DNA from: Nepenthes gracilis
Lineage: Eukaryota > Streptophyta > Magnoliopsida > Caryophyllales > Nepenthaceae
NCBI GenBank assembly: GCA_033239525.1
Contig: BSYO01000025.1
Location: forward strand, 1,026,001 to 1,090,000
Direction: 5' to 3'
Length of the DNA: 64,000 nt
The notes beneath the pieces are model-generated. The model was not told where the DNA came from and ran no database searches. It worked only from the letters and a program-made list of their open reading frames with translations. Shown in pieces: positions 33,973-46,878 of the stretch. Positions within the stretch are counted from its first letter, which is position 1. Each line of letters opens with the position of its first letter. Made by a program: the position numbers and the translations under genes.

Positions 33973-36053
33973 TGTCATATTCCAAATCTCAAAGTTTAAT
34001 TTTATACTTTCTTAATCTATGCTTACTTAGATCAGATATTAATTCTCAATTACTCAATTTTTTAATTATTTATTCATTGACTAGAAAATCAAAAATGATA
34101 TCGAGGGCGTAAACTTGAAAATCAAATACTACAAATGACCAAAAATAATAAATTAAATCATGAGACTCAAAAATATTATACTAAAAAATGGCTCCGAATA
34201 CCAATAACATATGACGACAAAATATAAATAAGGAAAAATATTCATAACCTGAATCAAACTAAATACCATATATCATTATAGACTAAATATAACTAAAATC
34301 CAGATAAACCAAATTATCAATATGAACTACTATTCTTGTTTAAACCATAATACATAAAACCGATCAAATTCGGTAAATCAAGTCTCACATAACTATCCTT
34401 TAATTTCAATCACTTGTAAATAAGTATCAAATCTTCTAATCAGAAAAGTTAGCAAAATAAAAATAAAAGTAAGCCAATTATTTAGTAAGACATAAATTTT
34501 TATATGTAAAAACACACACACATAAATATATATATATTAAATGACATGTTGAAATATAATATGATTAAATAGCTGAAAAACTTATATCATCATTTTGCAG
34601 CTTATCATATATAATCTAAAATTGATATTCAATATATATCAAACTGTATAATTATATGAATATGCTCAAATTATGTAAAATATAAGAGATTAAGGATGGA
34701 TGATGACCTTATCAACAAATGATGAATATTAAAACTCAAGCTATACCTGCTCCTACATCACCAAAAGTTATATACTATTATTCAAGACTTGTAGATAGAT
34801 TATCTATATAAAATCCTATAGATGGAGCTAAATGCTGCTTTTGTGATTCGTAAATGGTAGATGCGACATTTGATTTATTTATATTATATTATAACATATC
34901 TAAATATATTCTATTAATTCTTTACAATGATTTATATATAATTAAATTAAAAATTCTATTCAAATATGAATGTATTCTTAGATTTTTTTCATACTAAAAA
35001 ATATATTTATTATCAAATTTATATAAAGTTTTTATCTTTATTTCTTTAAATACATATCATGTAGTAAAATTATAATATGCATGCACTTAAAGTGAATTTA
35101 AAAACATACAGGAAGTATAATATGTAATTTAGAAATAATTTGCTTTTTTAATATGTTTATTTAAAGACGTGCGGAAGTTTTACCATAGAAATTATAGGAG
35201 TTAGCACAATTTATATGAGTTTTTAACAATTTCTTGCAAAAAAAAAAAACAAGCTGAACTATACATGTAAAAATCAAGAGCATTTAGGAATTTATACAAA
35301 GGATTTGAATGCATGCAAGAACTATATTGCAGAATATTAGCAATTAATACAATAAGCATGGATTTTAATATATATATTTTATAAAAATTATATAATATAT
35401 ATTTATGTAAGGTATAAATATTTTACATGTAAAAATAGAATATATTTAAATATTTAAAATAATAAATACTCAAACAGATAAAAAAATCAATAACAAAAGA
35501 AAAATTATTTAAAAACACTTATTTTATATTTAAACTTAGCAATTACTTCTTGAATTTCTCTAAATTTTTTCCTTCTTTTGCCTTTTTTCTCTCTATCTCT
35601 TTCTTATTCTCTTCTCTTTCTCTATAAACTTACGTGAAAATGATGAAAAATAGGCTAAAGGATTTTATATAAAAAAAAATGGGTGCATGTGCTCCTATTA
35701 AGCATACATGAGCCGCTAAATGCACAATTCATATGGTACATAAGCATCCATTAGGCACGTGCGTTAGGTCATACATTCTCTCCTAAACTCGCATGTGTGC
35801 CTTTTGAGCGCATATTAGGTACGAATCAGTCTACTTAAAATATACACAAACACCTTAAAGACATTTTTTAAGTATGATCTTATTGTCCAAAATGCGCATA
35901 TGCGTGAGTTAAATATTAATTAGATATCATTTCGTCTAACTTATTTCAGTTAAAAATTAATTAGACCAAAATTTTTAATTAATTTTGATATTTTTATTAA
36001 TTTAATTTAATAAATTATTATAAAAATATATAATTTTAAATTCATAGCTTATA
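33973..36053 (-). mobile_element. LTR family 1, minus orientation
   Basis: The plus-strand left edge TGTCATATTCCAAATCTCAA corresponds to TGTTACGTCCTAAATCTCAA of the solo LTR at 46879. Alignment continues through AGTTATATACTATTATTCAAG (34766) to the right edge near 36053. On the minus strand a TATATAAAA-type box lies near 35665. It sits head to head with the plus-oriented copy, separated by 111 bp (33862-33972). Confidence 0.65.
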
Positions 36054-36214
36054 GATGTGGTTAGGATGGATGAAGAAGACATTAATGAAAGAGAGGTTTT
36101 CCTAATTAGTGACAAACAAAACAAAGCCTTAAAATTGATGGATTTGTTGGGATATGAAGTCTCTCTAAAAGTTATAAAATTCTAAAACTTAATTCCTGAT
36201 AGATTTCAAATTTG

Positions 36215-36695
36215 TCATATTTTGGTGGATTCTGAATATATTTTATTATTTAACAATTTATAACTCTTCTTTGTCGATAATTAATTTAATATTTTTTCTC
36301 TTCTTGTAATTTCCTATCAAACCCTTTCTACATATTTCAAACAACCTCACATCTCCCCCGATTGCTTCCCACACTGGCACTTGAAATTTGGAAATGAGGT
36401 GGTTTTATGATTTGATTATTATATCTTATTACTTAAACTACTTGGTCCAAAGTCTAATATGGAGATGTATTTTGTCAATCTTGATACACATGAATTTGGA
36501 TTAAAATATTGTTACCTTTGAACTTTTGATTAGACACTATAAATCAATTTTTGGTGGATTCTAAGTTGATCAAATTTTGGTGGATTCCAAACATGTTATA
36601 TCCTTTCTTGATTTGTTGTTTTTTGATAATTAATTCAATATTTTCTTTCATATTCTAATTTGTTTTCAAAAACCCTTCTACATATTTCGAACAAT
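36215..36695. repeat. degenerate direct repeat pair (~120 bp, ~350 bp apart)
   Basis: The block starting TTTTGGTGGATTCTGAATAT (about 36220) returns as TTTTGGTGGATTCCAAACAT (about 36576). Both copies contain GATAATTAATT and CTTCTACATATTTC. The surroundings, 36054-36957, are AT-rich and hold no gene. Confidence 0.7.
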
Positions 36696-36957
36696 ATTAT
36701 AGTGTTATTAGCAAAAAAAATAACTTGATCGTGAAATTGTTTAAATTTCTAATATCTTGCCACTATTTATCCTTGAATTTTCTCTAATTTCTCCTCATTT
36801 TGCCTTTGTGCTTTTACTATTTTTTTTCGAGTCAAAATATTTTTAATTATTTTTTGTCAAAAAATAAAATTATTTTACCTATTAAATTATTCAATGAAGA
36901 ATACCAAACTCTTTAGCGATAATACCATCAAATGTGGTTTTTAAATGAAAACATATA

Positions 36958-36970
36958 CTTTGATACCACT
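36958..36970 (-). other. probable primer-binding site of an LTR family 2 element
   Basis: CTTTGATACCACT on the plus strand is the complement of a TGGTATCAAAG-type initiator-Met tRNA site. It directly borders the LTR at 36976 on the side expected for a minus-strand element. The sequence to its left would be the element's interior, but it has no coding content. Confidence 0.5.
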
Positions 36971-36975
36971 AAATT

Positions 36976-37938
36976 TGCACGCCATAATATAGCTGAAAAA
37001 GTACGTTTCGGTGCTTACGTGTTTCGACCCCGTTACAAGAATAACGGAAGCAAAAAATAAATTAAATTAAATATCCGATACACGAGATATAAACAGATCT
37101 AATAGCAAAATTAACAACAATGAGCAATAATAATAAAGACTATTTTGGTGACGTAGTGAAAACTCTAATACCAGAAAACGGTAAAAAAACACCCGGGTTT
37201 CAACGGGGAAGCAATCACTATAAAAATCAACTTAGCCGGGTGGTGCTAACCTGGCCGACTTACTCCCGACACGTGATCCCTACCAAGGAACTCTTGGATT
37301 TACCCTGCAACGAAACCGGAAAGTCACTCTTCCCTCTCGTGCCACTTAAAATAGTCTCCTTCTTTACAACCAAAGTCTCCAACAATGGTAGAAGGATGAA
37401 AGTTTGAATGGAGAAAGAAAAAGAAAAATGGTGAGAAAACTCTTTAAATCATGAAGCTCAAATAATGTCTTTTGGTTTTCTCAAGAGAAGCTAAAACAAT
37501 TAAAGCATGTAAAGCTTTCTTCTCAACAAGGAAACTTAGGGTTTGAAGAAAATAAGGTATTAATTTATAGTGGAGCCAAAAACACGTTTAAAAATCTGCC
37601 TGTTGGCCGGGCCGCCGAGCGGGGTGGAGGGCGCAGTAGCAAGCCGGCGGCATTACGGTTTATTGGCTAAATGAGCGGCCTCCATTCAGGTTTATGTGCT
37701 CGAGCCGCTAGCGGGCACCAGGCGAGCGGGCGGTCCTTGGACGGGCTCGAGATCGTGGAGGGCGGACCGAATGAATTTTAATGAATTTTAAACCGACAAC
37801 TCACAACCCGACATCAATATAATAATACATATGGTCACGGAATATGCCAATAAGACAAATGTCTTTAACAATAGCAAAATAAACCATAATACCCAATCAA
37901 ACATCAACCATCCCTTTCATGATCGAATACAAACAATA
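36976..37938 (-). repeat. LTR family 2, minus orientation (5' LTR of a non-coding element)
   Basis: It starts TGCACGCCATAATATAGC next to the PBS and aligns with 31745-32840. The minus strand shows CTATAAATTAA as a TATA box (about 37562) and a GC-rich upstream island (37600-37770). It runs directly into the 0.9 kb tandem repeat, so its outer end is not defined. Confidence 0.6.
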
Positions 37939-40900
37939 AAATATATAACCATACGCATAAATCATACACTAAGATTTAACATAAAAATTCCTTCTCGACC
38001 AAAAAAATTACAGGGCAACTTTTAAATATTATTCATTAGTTTGGTTATAAATAATCCTTTTTTAGAGCTCTTTTGAACAACTCGCTATTAAATTTAACCT
38101 TAACACTCATAACAACCCACAATGGTATAATATATTGAGAAAATAAGCTATCAGTCAGTAAAATATTATACAACAAAGGCTGGAATAATATATTCAAATT
38201 TAGCAAAAGATGAAACTGGAATCAAACCTCTACTTGATGCCAAAAGCTTCCAATTCTTTTTTTTCTTCATTCTCTCTATTTGTGTTGTGCTACTTGTATT
38301 AAAAATGCCCTTAGATCTACCTTAAAATTAATTTAGAACTTTTATAATCATGCTGGCATTCAAAAGTCTGCTAAAATATGACACAATTTTATTCTATGGT
38401 GGTTGAATGTGAGTCATTTTTATATTGAATAAAGTTACATGGCATAAAACTACTTCTGGGCACATACATGGATCAAGCACGGCTATGGTATTGATGCCAA
38501 TTGTATTGATGCATGTGCACCTTCAGGCCTACCCAAGGCCATGCACTCATGAGTGCCCTCATGCATCTAATAAGCATTGATATTTTGTGTCACTCAAATG
38601 CTTTGCTTGAGTGAATCCTTTCACTGAAATGAGTGAACCATCAGATAATAAAATCACTAGATATAAGATTCATAAGGAAATAATCCCAAATTCTATAATA
38701 TATAAATAATTAGAATTAAAAATTTTAATTTTGATTTTTGACAAAATTTTAAAATTAATTTTTCTTACGCCTTCTTACAAAGACATACTTTACATATGGT
38801 GAAATGGCACACAAATTTGGTTATAAAATATGTAACCAAACACAAGTTTTACACCAAAATTTAACATCAAAAATTCTTCTCAACCAAAAAAAAAAAAAAT
38901 CAAATGATATTTTCCAAATAATATTCATTAATTTGGTATAAATAATCCATTTTGAGAACACTTTTGAACAACCCTTGTGAATATCCTGTTAAATAAAATC
39001 CTAACATATCTAACAATCCATAAAAATATAATACAATGAGAAAATGTGCTATCAAATGATAAACATTATTAAACAAATGTTATAACAATATACTTGTCAA
39101 AGGATAAAACTCGAATCATACCTCAATCCGATACTGACAACTTCCTATTTTCTCAATTCTCTCTATTTGTGTCATGCTCTTTATTTTGAAAATACTCTTA
39201 GATCTATTTTATAATTTGTTTCAAAACTTTTATACTCACGTTGGCGTTTCAAATGTCTACTAGAACGTTACATATAATTGTATTCCATAGTGATTCAAAG
39301 TAAGTCTCATTTTTTAATTGAACAAAGTTATATAGCACAAAACTACCTCTAGACACATACACAACTCAAGCACAATTGAGGTGCTTATGCCACTTGTATT
39401 GGTGCATGTGCAATCCCTCAAGCATTCCCAATGCTATACATTCATGAGTGCCCTCATGTGCCCACTAAGCATCAATTTTCTGTGCCACTCAAATGATTTG
39501 CTTAAGTAAATCCCTTTCACCGAAATCGAGTGAATTGTCAAATGACAAAACTATTCGGCATGGGACTCATAAAAGGTGATCCAAACCCCACAATATGTAG
39601 ATAATTAGAATTTTAAATTATAATTTTGATTTTTAATGAAATCTTAAAACCTGGTTTTGTTTTGCTTTCTCGTAAAGACAAATTTTGCATAGAGTGATGC
39701 CGCACACAAATTTGATTACAAAATACGTAGCTTAATGCACAAGATTTATACCAAAATTTAACACTAAAAATTCTTTCAATTAAGAAAAAAATCATTGGAT
39801 ATTTTTTGTATAATATCCACTAGTTTGGTTATTAATAATCTCCTCTGAGAATTTTTATAAATAATTTATGTGAATATTTTGTTAAATCTAACCATAAAAC
39901 TTGTAACAACTCACAAAAGTATAATACAATGAGAAAATGAGTTAGCAACCAGTAAAATATCATCCAAAAAGGTTAGAATAATATATCCAAATTTGATGAA
40001 TGATAGAATTCGAATTAGACCTCTACTTGATGCTGAAAACTTCTCATTCATTATTTTCTCCTTTCTCTCTATCTGTGTTGTACTTCTTGTTTTGAAAATA
40101 CTCTTAGATCTACCTAAAGATTGCTTCAAAACTTTTACGCTCATGTTGACATCCAAACATATGCTAAAATATCACATAATTTTATTCCATAATGGTTCAA
40201 AGTGAGTTTCATTGTTTAATTGAATGAAATTAAGTGGCATAAAATTGCCTTTGGGCACAATACATGGCTTGGGAATGGCCAAGGCTTTGATGCCACTTGT
40301 GTTGGTGCATGTGTATCCCTTTAGGAGTGCCCAAGACTATATACTCATGAGCGCCCCTCGTATGCCCATTAAGCATCGAATTTCTACACTACTCAAATGT
40401 TTTGCCTAAGTGAATTCTCTCACCAAAGTTGAGTGAACTATCAGGTGATAAAATTATTAGATATGGGACTTATGAAGAAGTAATCTAAAATCTCATAATA
40501 TATAGATAATTAGAATTTTAAATTTCAATTTTGATTTTTTACGAAATCTTAAAATCAATTTTTGCTTCGTTTTCTTGTAAAGACATATTCTGCATATATT
40601 GAAATTGCACACATGTTTGGTTATAAAATACATAACCAAACACATAAATTTTACACCAAAATTTAACGTTAAAAATCATTTTCAATTAAAAAAAAATCAT
40701 AAAATAATCTTTGAAAAACATCCACTAATTTGGTCATAAAAAATCTCCCTAAAAACTCTACTGATTAATCTTTGTCAATATCTTATTAAATCTATATCTT
40801 TTTTTTGGTAAATATATTAAATCTATCTCTAATATATCTAACAACTCATAATAGTATATTATTATGAGAAAATAAGCTATTAATTGGTAAAATATCATCC

Positions 40901-40985
40901 AACAAATATTAGAACAATATATCTAAATATGGTAAATAATGAAACTCAAATCAAAACTCAATTCAATGCCAAAAACATCCCATTT
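37939..40985. repeat. head-to-tail tandem repeat, ~0.9 kb unit, 3.3 copies
   Basis: The marker TTGGTTATAAATAATC (variants) is at 38041, 38933, 39825 and 40730, a spacing of 892, 892 and 905 bp. Each complete unit contains ACACCAAAATTTAAC, CTCTCTATTTGTGTTG, a GCATGTGCA..CTCATGAGTGCCC block and AGTGAATTCTCTCACC-like sequence. Copies have drifted by many substitutions, so the array is old. Open frames are short and not shared between units. Confidence 0.85.
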
Positions 40986-43200
40986 TTTTTCCTCTGTGAA
41001 ACCGCCGTTGGTGGAAGTGAATGAATTTACTCAAAATATACTAAATTTATAGTAATGCTGTGCAAATAAAATAAGTCAAATTTTTATAATTCTATTACAG
41101 GTTTTAAATACATCAGCAATTCGTGTATAGGCAATGACGTATCTTATTGCTTTAGCATACGGCCTCAATCCCTTAATGTGATTGAGTCTCCTAAGTGCTT
41201 AGAGTTAGATTCGAGTCGTGTGACATTGGTCTGATTAGGTATGTACTGACTAAAAAAATTTTTTAATATTATTTTTATTTTATTTAAGTTTAAAGTATAT
41301 ATTATTCTTTAAAAATATAAATTTTAAGAAGGGTAATTAGATAATTATTAAAATATTATGGTCATGAACATTCATGTATATATTTGTACCGGCACAGAGT
41401 CATTTTCGGGACAATAGAGACGGGTCCAATTTAGCCTGATAAGCTCTTTACGAGTGGAGATATTCATGATTGCAAGGCGCCTAACCCAATATTGATATGA
41501 CTTTCAGATTTATTTTAAATAATATAATATTTTATTTATTTATTTATTTATATTAAAAATTTTATATAAAATAAATATAATATTATTCAAAATAAGATTT
41601 GAGGATTAATTTATAGATTTTTTTATTTTTAAATATTTTTATTATAATATATATATATATAACATTTAAAATATAAAATATTTTAAAATATCGATTAAAA
41701 TAGTATAAATATATTTTTTAAAAATATTTATACGCCACCATTTTATTTAAAATAAAATAAATATATTTATAAAAATAATAATTCCAATGATGGAAATATG
41801 AACTGGCATGAATATATTATAATATTTTAAAATTTATAATATTTAGGATTAAAATATTGTATAAATATATTTTTTAAATAAAAATATTTATACAAAAAAA
41901 AGTTATTAACCATACAAAAATATAATTTATTAAAATAACCTTTTTTTTTTATATTTAAAATTAAGGATTATTTTTAAAAATAGAAAAATAAAGAGAAAAC
42001 CTTTTACATGGATATTTCAAAGGAGGCACGAAAATATTCAGCTTTGAAAGGGTTTGAAAAAAATAATTTAACTCAGGATAGGCTAAGCAGTTATTTTTTA
42101 CTCATGATTATATTTGATATAAAAAATTGATTTGAAGTTAATTTTTTAATTATACTCATTCATAAAATTAATATTATATCTTAACTAAATTCTACAAGAT
42201 TTTAAATTAATTGGATCAAATAGGTCCACATTTTTTTTAATTGGGCCTATTCTTTTTTCTAACGTGCAATTAAATTAATGGGCATGTGGTTTTATTTTTT
42301 ATAAAGTAGGTTTGAAAAAATTATATATAATTTGTAATTTCTTTCATTAAAAGTATTTTTCGATTATTTGAAAATATTTTAGTTTAAAATTTTGTTTAAA
42401 AACTTACCAATTTACCCAAAAAAAAAAAATTAATTTTCTAGATTTTTTTTAAAAAAGTTAAATTCATGTTTTTTTTTCTTACAAATAATTTTATTACTAA
42501 AGTTATATAGGTTTAAATGCTGACAATACTCAAATTTTTTCATAAATTCCATAAATAAAATAATTTATCTGGAAAATAATTGTAAAATAATTTTTTTTAA
42601 ATAATTTAATGGAGTCTAATTATAAGATGAGTCTAATATATCTAAATATAATATTAGAATAATATATACTGTTTTCAATTATGATTTACAATATTTTTAT
42701 TATTTACAATAAACAAAAAACTATTTTCTTCCTATTGAAATTGTCATTTCTTTTTCAATGAAAAATATTAAATATATTTTAAAATTTTAAATTTAACTTT
42801 TATGATTTTATTTTATTTGTAATTTTATTTTTATATCGAAATAGAGGGAGGGGCATTGTCGATATGGATTGACAATGTAAGCATGACATCATTGGGTGTA
42901 CGAATATTATCCTTCTAATATTATCTGAAGTTGCTGTGCATTTAATAAACTATAAAGCTCAAAAAGAGAGCACTAAACGATGATGAAATGAATCAAAAAC
43001 TTGACAAGGTACCACATAATTGATTAATTTAATATAAAAAATCTTAACATAAATAAATAAATAAATAAATAACTTAGACAATGGTAATGCTGTTTTAGGG
43101 TAAGTGCTGGTAATCATGAAACCCTAGGGCCCTCCTCCCTTGAAGGGAAAGGTCACTAACATAAGAAAATGGGTTATTTCTTTGCTCAATTTATGTCACA
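40986..43200. other. AT-rich intergenic stretch upstream of the expansin-like gene
   Basis: About 2.2 kb, very AT-rich with TATATA tracts (41648-41662) and TTTATTTATTTATTTA (41536-41551). No reading frame or repeat partner was recognised. The proximal promoter of the expansin-like gene occupies its right end. Confidence 0.6.
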
Positions 43201-43210
43201 AGATCTCTAC

Positions 43211-43217
43211 TATAAAT
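43211..43217 (+). promoter_or_regulatory. TATA box of the expansin-like gene
   Basis: TATAAAT lies 74-80 bp upstream of the chosen start codon. An ATG at 43216 overlaps this box and so cannot be the translation start of a transcript driven by it. This supports starting at 43291. Confidence 0.65.
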
Positions 43218-43290
43218 GACTTATAAGTTGCCAAGCTTTTCTATCTCTGAGCTTCTCTTTGGCTTTCTTTCTCTTCTTCCATTCAAGAAC

Positions 43291-46182
43291 ATGATGAATT
43301 TCGCAGTCAAATTTAGTCATTTTATTTTCCTCTTTGCATTGTTGCTTCTGCCTCTATTGACCTACACTCAAGATTTTGTGTGTTCCAGAGCCACCTATTA
43401 TGGCAGCCCTAATTGCCTAGGAAATCCAAGTACGTATAATACCAATATAATATTCTTTTTTATAATATAGCAATATTATATTTAAATAATATTATTAAAT
43501 AATATAATATCTTATTTATCTATTTATATTATAAAACTTATCAAAAATATATAAATTTATATAAAAACTATGTCACCAAAGAATATCATTGTGATGTATA
43601 TTAATTGTCTCCAAAATATTTTCTAAAAATCATTTTTTAAATTCTTTCAGGAGAGTTTTCTTTAAATAAAATGTCAAATTATATATTTTCTTTAATATTT
43701 ATCATTATATTATATTTAGTAAAATTTAAGATTTTTATTAAATTCAATGGAGATAATTCTTACCCTCTATATGCCATGGCTTTGGAAACAACCTCTTTGT
43801 TGAATGTCTTCATGAAATTAGCCGGAGCTTGTGGGTATGGAGATTATGGAACAACAGTCAATGATGGCAACGTGGCTGCAGTCTCAGGTCTTTATAGAGG
43901 TGGAATTGGCTGCGGTGGGTGCTACCAGGTACAATAAATATTTAAGAAATATCTTTTTTTAAAAAAATATATATATTTTAAAATAATATTATATTTATCT
44001 ATTTATATAATTTTATATGGATTTGTTATTGTGAATGATTGAATGAGTTATTGTATCATTGACGGTGTCATAAGAATGATTAAATAGTATCTTGTAAGAC
44101 CATTCATTAGTTATATCAATAAATTATTGATGTTTAATTTCACAACCTCAAATATTTTTAAAATATATAAAAAAATATGAAAAAAAATTATCACTGAATA
44201 GGAATAATATCTGTTGATTTACAAGCTCTACACTAAACCATATCAAAATTTGGTTTAGGATGAACACAAATTAGATTTAGATAAAAATTTGTTTATTAGT
44301 AATTTGGATTAGGCTAGACAATACTCTATTGTAGGGCCAAAAGTCTTAGGTCGTGCCTGTTTATGAGTTGAATTGGGCTAGTTTGGATCGATTGACCAAT
44401 ATTTTTTTTTTTATTTTTAGTAGTTTGTTTAAAAATTTACATTTATATAAAAAATTTAGAAAGATACAATAGTTTAAAAATTATAATATTTAGGATAATA
44501 TATTATATAAGTATATATTTTAATTAAAAATTTTTACATAAAAGATTATTAATAACATAAAATATAGCATATTAAAATAATTAATTAAACTTAATATTTA
44601 TTTGAAATTAAAATATATGTTTACAAAAAAAAATTATAATTTGGGTTGGGTCGGATTAATCTAGACACTTTTACTTGTAATTATGCCTGAGTCAAAAAAC
44701 TAACCAAGCTTAATTTTAAAACCATATCCATGTATAATATTTTTATACCTCGACCAATACTCTATACCTTTTAAATTGATCATATAATTTTATTTTGACC
44801 AACTTTATTAATATTCTCTTTTATCATCTCTCGCCTAATCTTTTTTAACTATGCTCAAAATTGCTTCTAGCTTGGTTGATAGCAACCAAAAGATTTGCTC
44901 GATCAAGTAAGTAATGAATGAACTTTGTGATACTTCTCAATTGTTTTGGGTCTTATTTTATGTTGGAAAGTGTAAGTTCATTTGAAACTTGATTTTGGAT
45001 TAATAATTCTTGATTTAAAGTTTAATTAAATAAATTTAAAAACAAAAAATATTTTATTGACTTTTTTAATAGGAGGAATGAATTCATATAAGAGTATATC
45101 TTTTATGAAAATACATAACAAGTAGTCTCTATAAAAAGAAAAAAACAATTTATATATATTGAGTGAGAACTTATATTTGACTTACCAACCAGGTTCTTTT
45201 TTCTCTAGAAAGAAACTTTATATATAATTTATTTATTTATTTTCCACAATAATCTTTAAAAAATTGCATAAAATAACATATATATATATATATATATTTA
45301 CTTTTACATTCATATCTAACCTTACCATATTAGGTGAGGTGCAAGTCAGCAGAATGCACAGACGATGGGGTACAAGTTGTGGTGACTGACCATGGTGCTG
45401 GCGACCACACCGACTTCATCATGAGCCCGCGCTCATATGGAAAGATGGCTCGTCCAGGCTTGGAGGGAGAGCTGCTGGCTTACGGTGTGGTCGACATAGA
45501 TTATCGGAGAGTCCCATGTCGGTATGGAGGCTCGAACCTAATCGTCGTCCTCCATGAACGTAGCAGTTACCCTCACTACTTGGCCTTGCTTATCAAATAC
45601 CAACCAGGCTTGATCGATGTTGTTGCTGTCGAGATATGGCAGGTAAGATATACACATCTTATGATATATACTTTTCGATAACTGGAGTTTATAAAAAAAA
45701 TTCTAATTAATCCATAAATTGATTGAGAGTAATAAGTATATACAATTATTTTTGATGATTTCCAAAAATCAATATCCATTTTAAAAATAAAGAGTTATTT
45801 TTGAAAAAAATTTAAGATTAAGTTTTTCACCGACAAAAAATTTCCCAGTCTTGTAATTTCCTAGCTATGTAAAATATAGGAAAAAAATATATTTTTTGGA
45901 CTTTGATGGGGTAAATATAAAGAAGCCTTAATTATTTTGATATTTTTTTTGTCTGATTTGTTGTAGGAGGATTGCAAAGAATGGAGGCCGATGAGAAAGC
46001 CATTTGGGGCGGTGTGGGACATGGAAAATCCGCCGAGAGGTACGCCGCTGAGTATAAGGTTCATAATCATCCCCGGCGGCGCCGCCAGCGCCAATGATGC
46101 TCAGTCGGTGGAGATGCCCAGTTTAATCCCTGATAACTGGAAAGCAGGTGACTCTTATGACACCGGCATTCAGCTTAATTAA
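43291..46182 (+). CDS. expansin-like B protein (EXLB), four exons
   Basis: Exons 43291-43429, 43822-43928, 45334-45642 and 45967-46182 join in frame to a 256-residue protein; all introns are GT-AG. Residues 1-27 are a signal peptide (MMNFAVKFSHFIFLFALLLL). Domain 1 (double-psi barrel) runs from CSRATYYGSPNCLG through ACGYGDYG, GCGGCYQVRC and TDHGAGDHTDF. Domain 2 (pollen-allergen/CBM63) follows and includes AVEIWQEDCKEWRPM and GAVWDMENPPRG; the end is GIQLN. This spacing is that of the EXLB group; the protein would be secreted to the cell wall. Wall-loosening activity is not shown for this group. Intron 2 is long (1405 bp) and AT-rich. The gene looks intact. Confidence 0.92.
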
Positions 46183-46281
46183 ACTGGAAGATTGCCCATC
46201 TGCTGCTTCTTCAGTAGTATTACTTTCATATGACTATCTGTTCATATGACGATTGTGTACGAGAAATGTTATATTTTTATG

Positions 46282-46287
46282 AATAAA
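46282..46287 (+). terminator. poly(A) signal of the expansin-like gene
   Basis: AATAAA occurs 100 bp after the stop codon, a usual distance for plant 3' ends. Confidence 0.55.
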
Positions 46288-46878
46288 AAATATTAAAAAT
46301 GTGAGTTAGGAGTTGGTATTACTCAACCTAAATTAATAGAAAACCCAGTCTACTTTGAAATAATATGACCAAACCCGATAGGTAAGATCTAACCCTATTA
46401 TACTGGCCCAATCCATAATAAATAAACGATTATTTTAATTATTTTGACATAATATAGAGACAGATTGAAATTACGCCACACCGACTAAAAATTATGGTTA
46501 AAATTTAAAAAGTAACTTTGAGAATGAATGACTCTGAAAGCACTAAAAATACCGTTGAGATAGATATTTGATTTGATGATCAAAGGAGGCACGTTTAGGG
46601 ATTATGGTTGCAATGTCACCGGGCTTAGATGCCAGCCTAGAGTGTCAAGTGGGTGCATCAGGTGCCGAATTTTCAATACCTAAATATCGATACGATATTT
46701 CATATTCTAAATATACTTTTAACTAAGACATGCTACGAGTATATACGTCCATGTGAAAGATAGTTATTCTTATCAAAATTTTTACCTATAAAAGAGAAAT
46801 GAGCAAGTGGAGAGCCTCGCCTAAACACCCCAGTTGTCTTGGCTAGTACAATGGGAGGGCCTCTACTTATACCTGGCC

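Noticed and set aside
41150..41250. TTCGAGTC-like B box as a possible tRNA-derived SINE
   Set aside because: No matching A box at the right distance, no A tail and no flanking repeats could be seen.
43216..43290. Upstream in-frame ATG extending the expansin-like protein by 25 residues
   Set aside because: The ATG overlaps the TATA box, and the extension would bury the signal peptide inside the protein.
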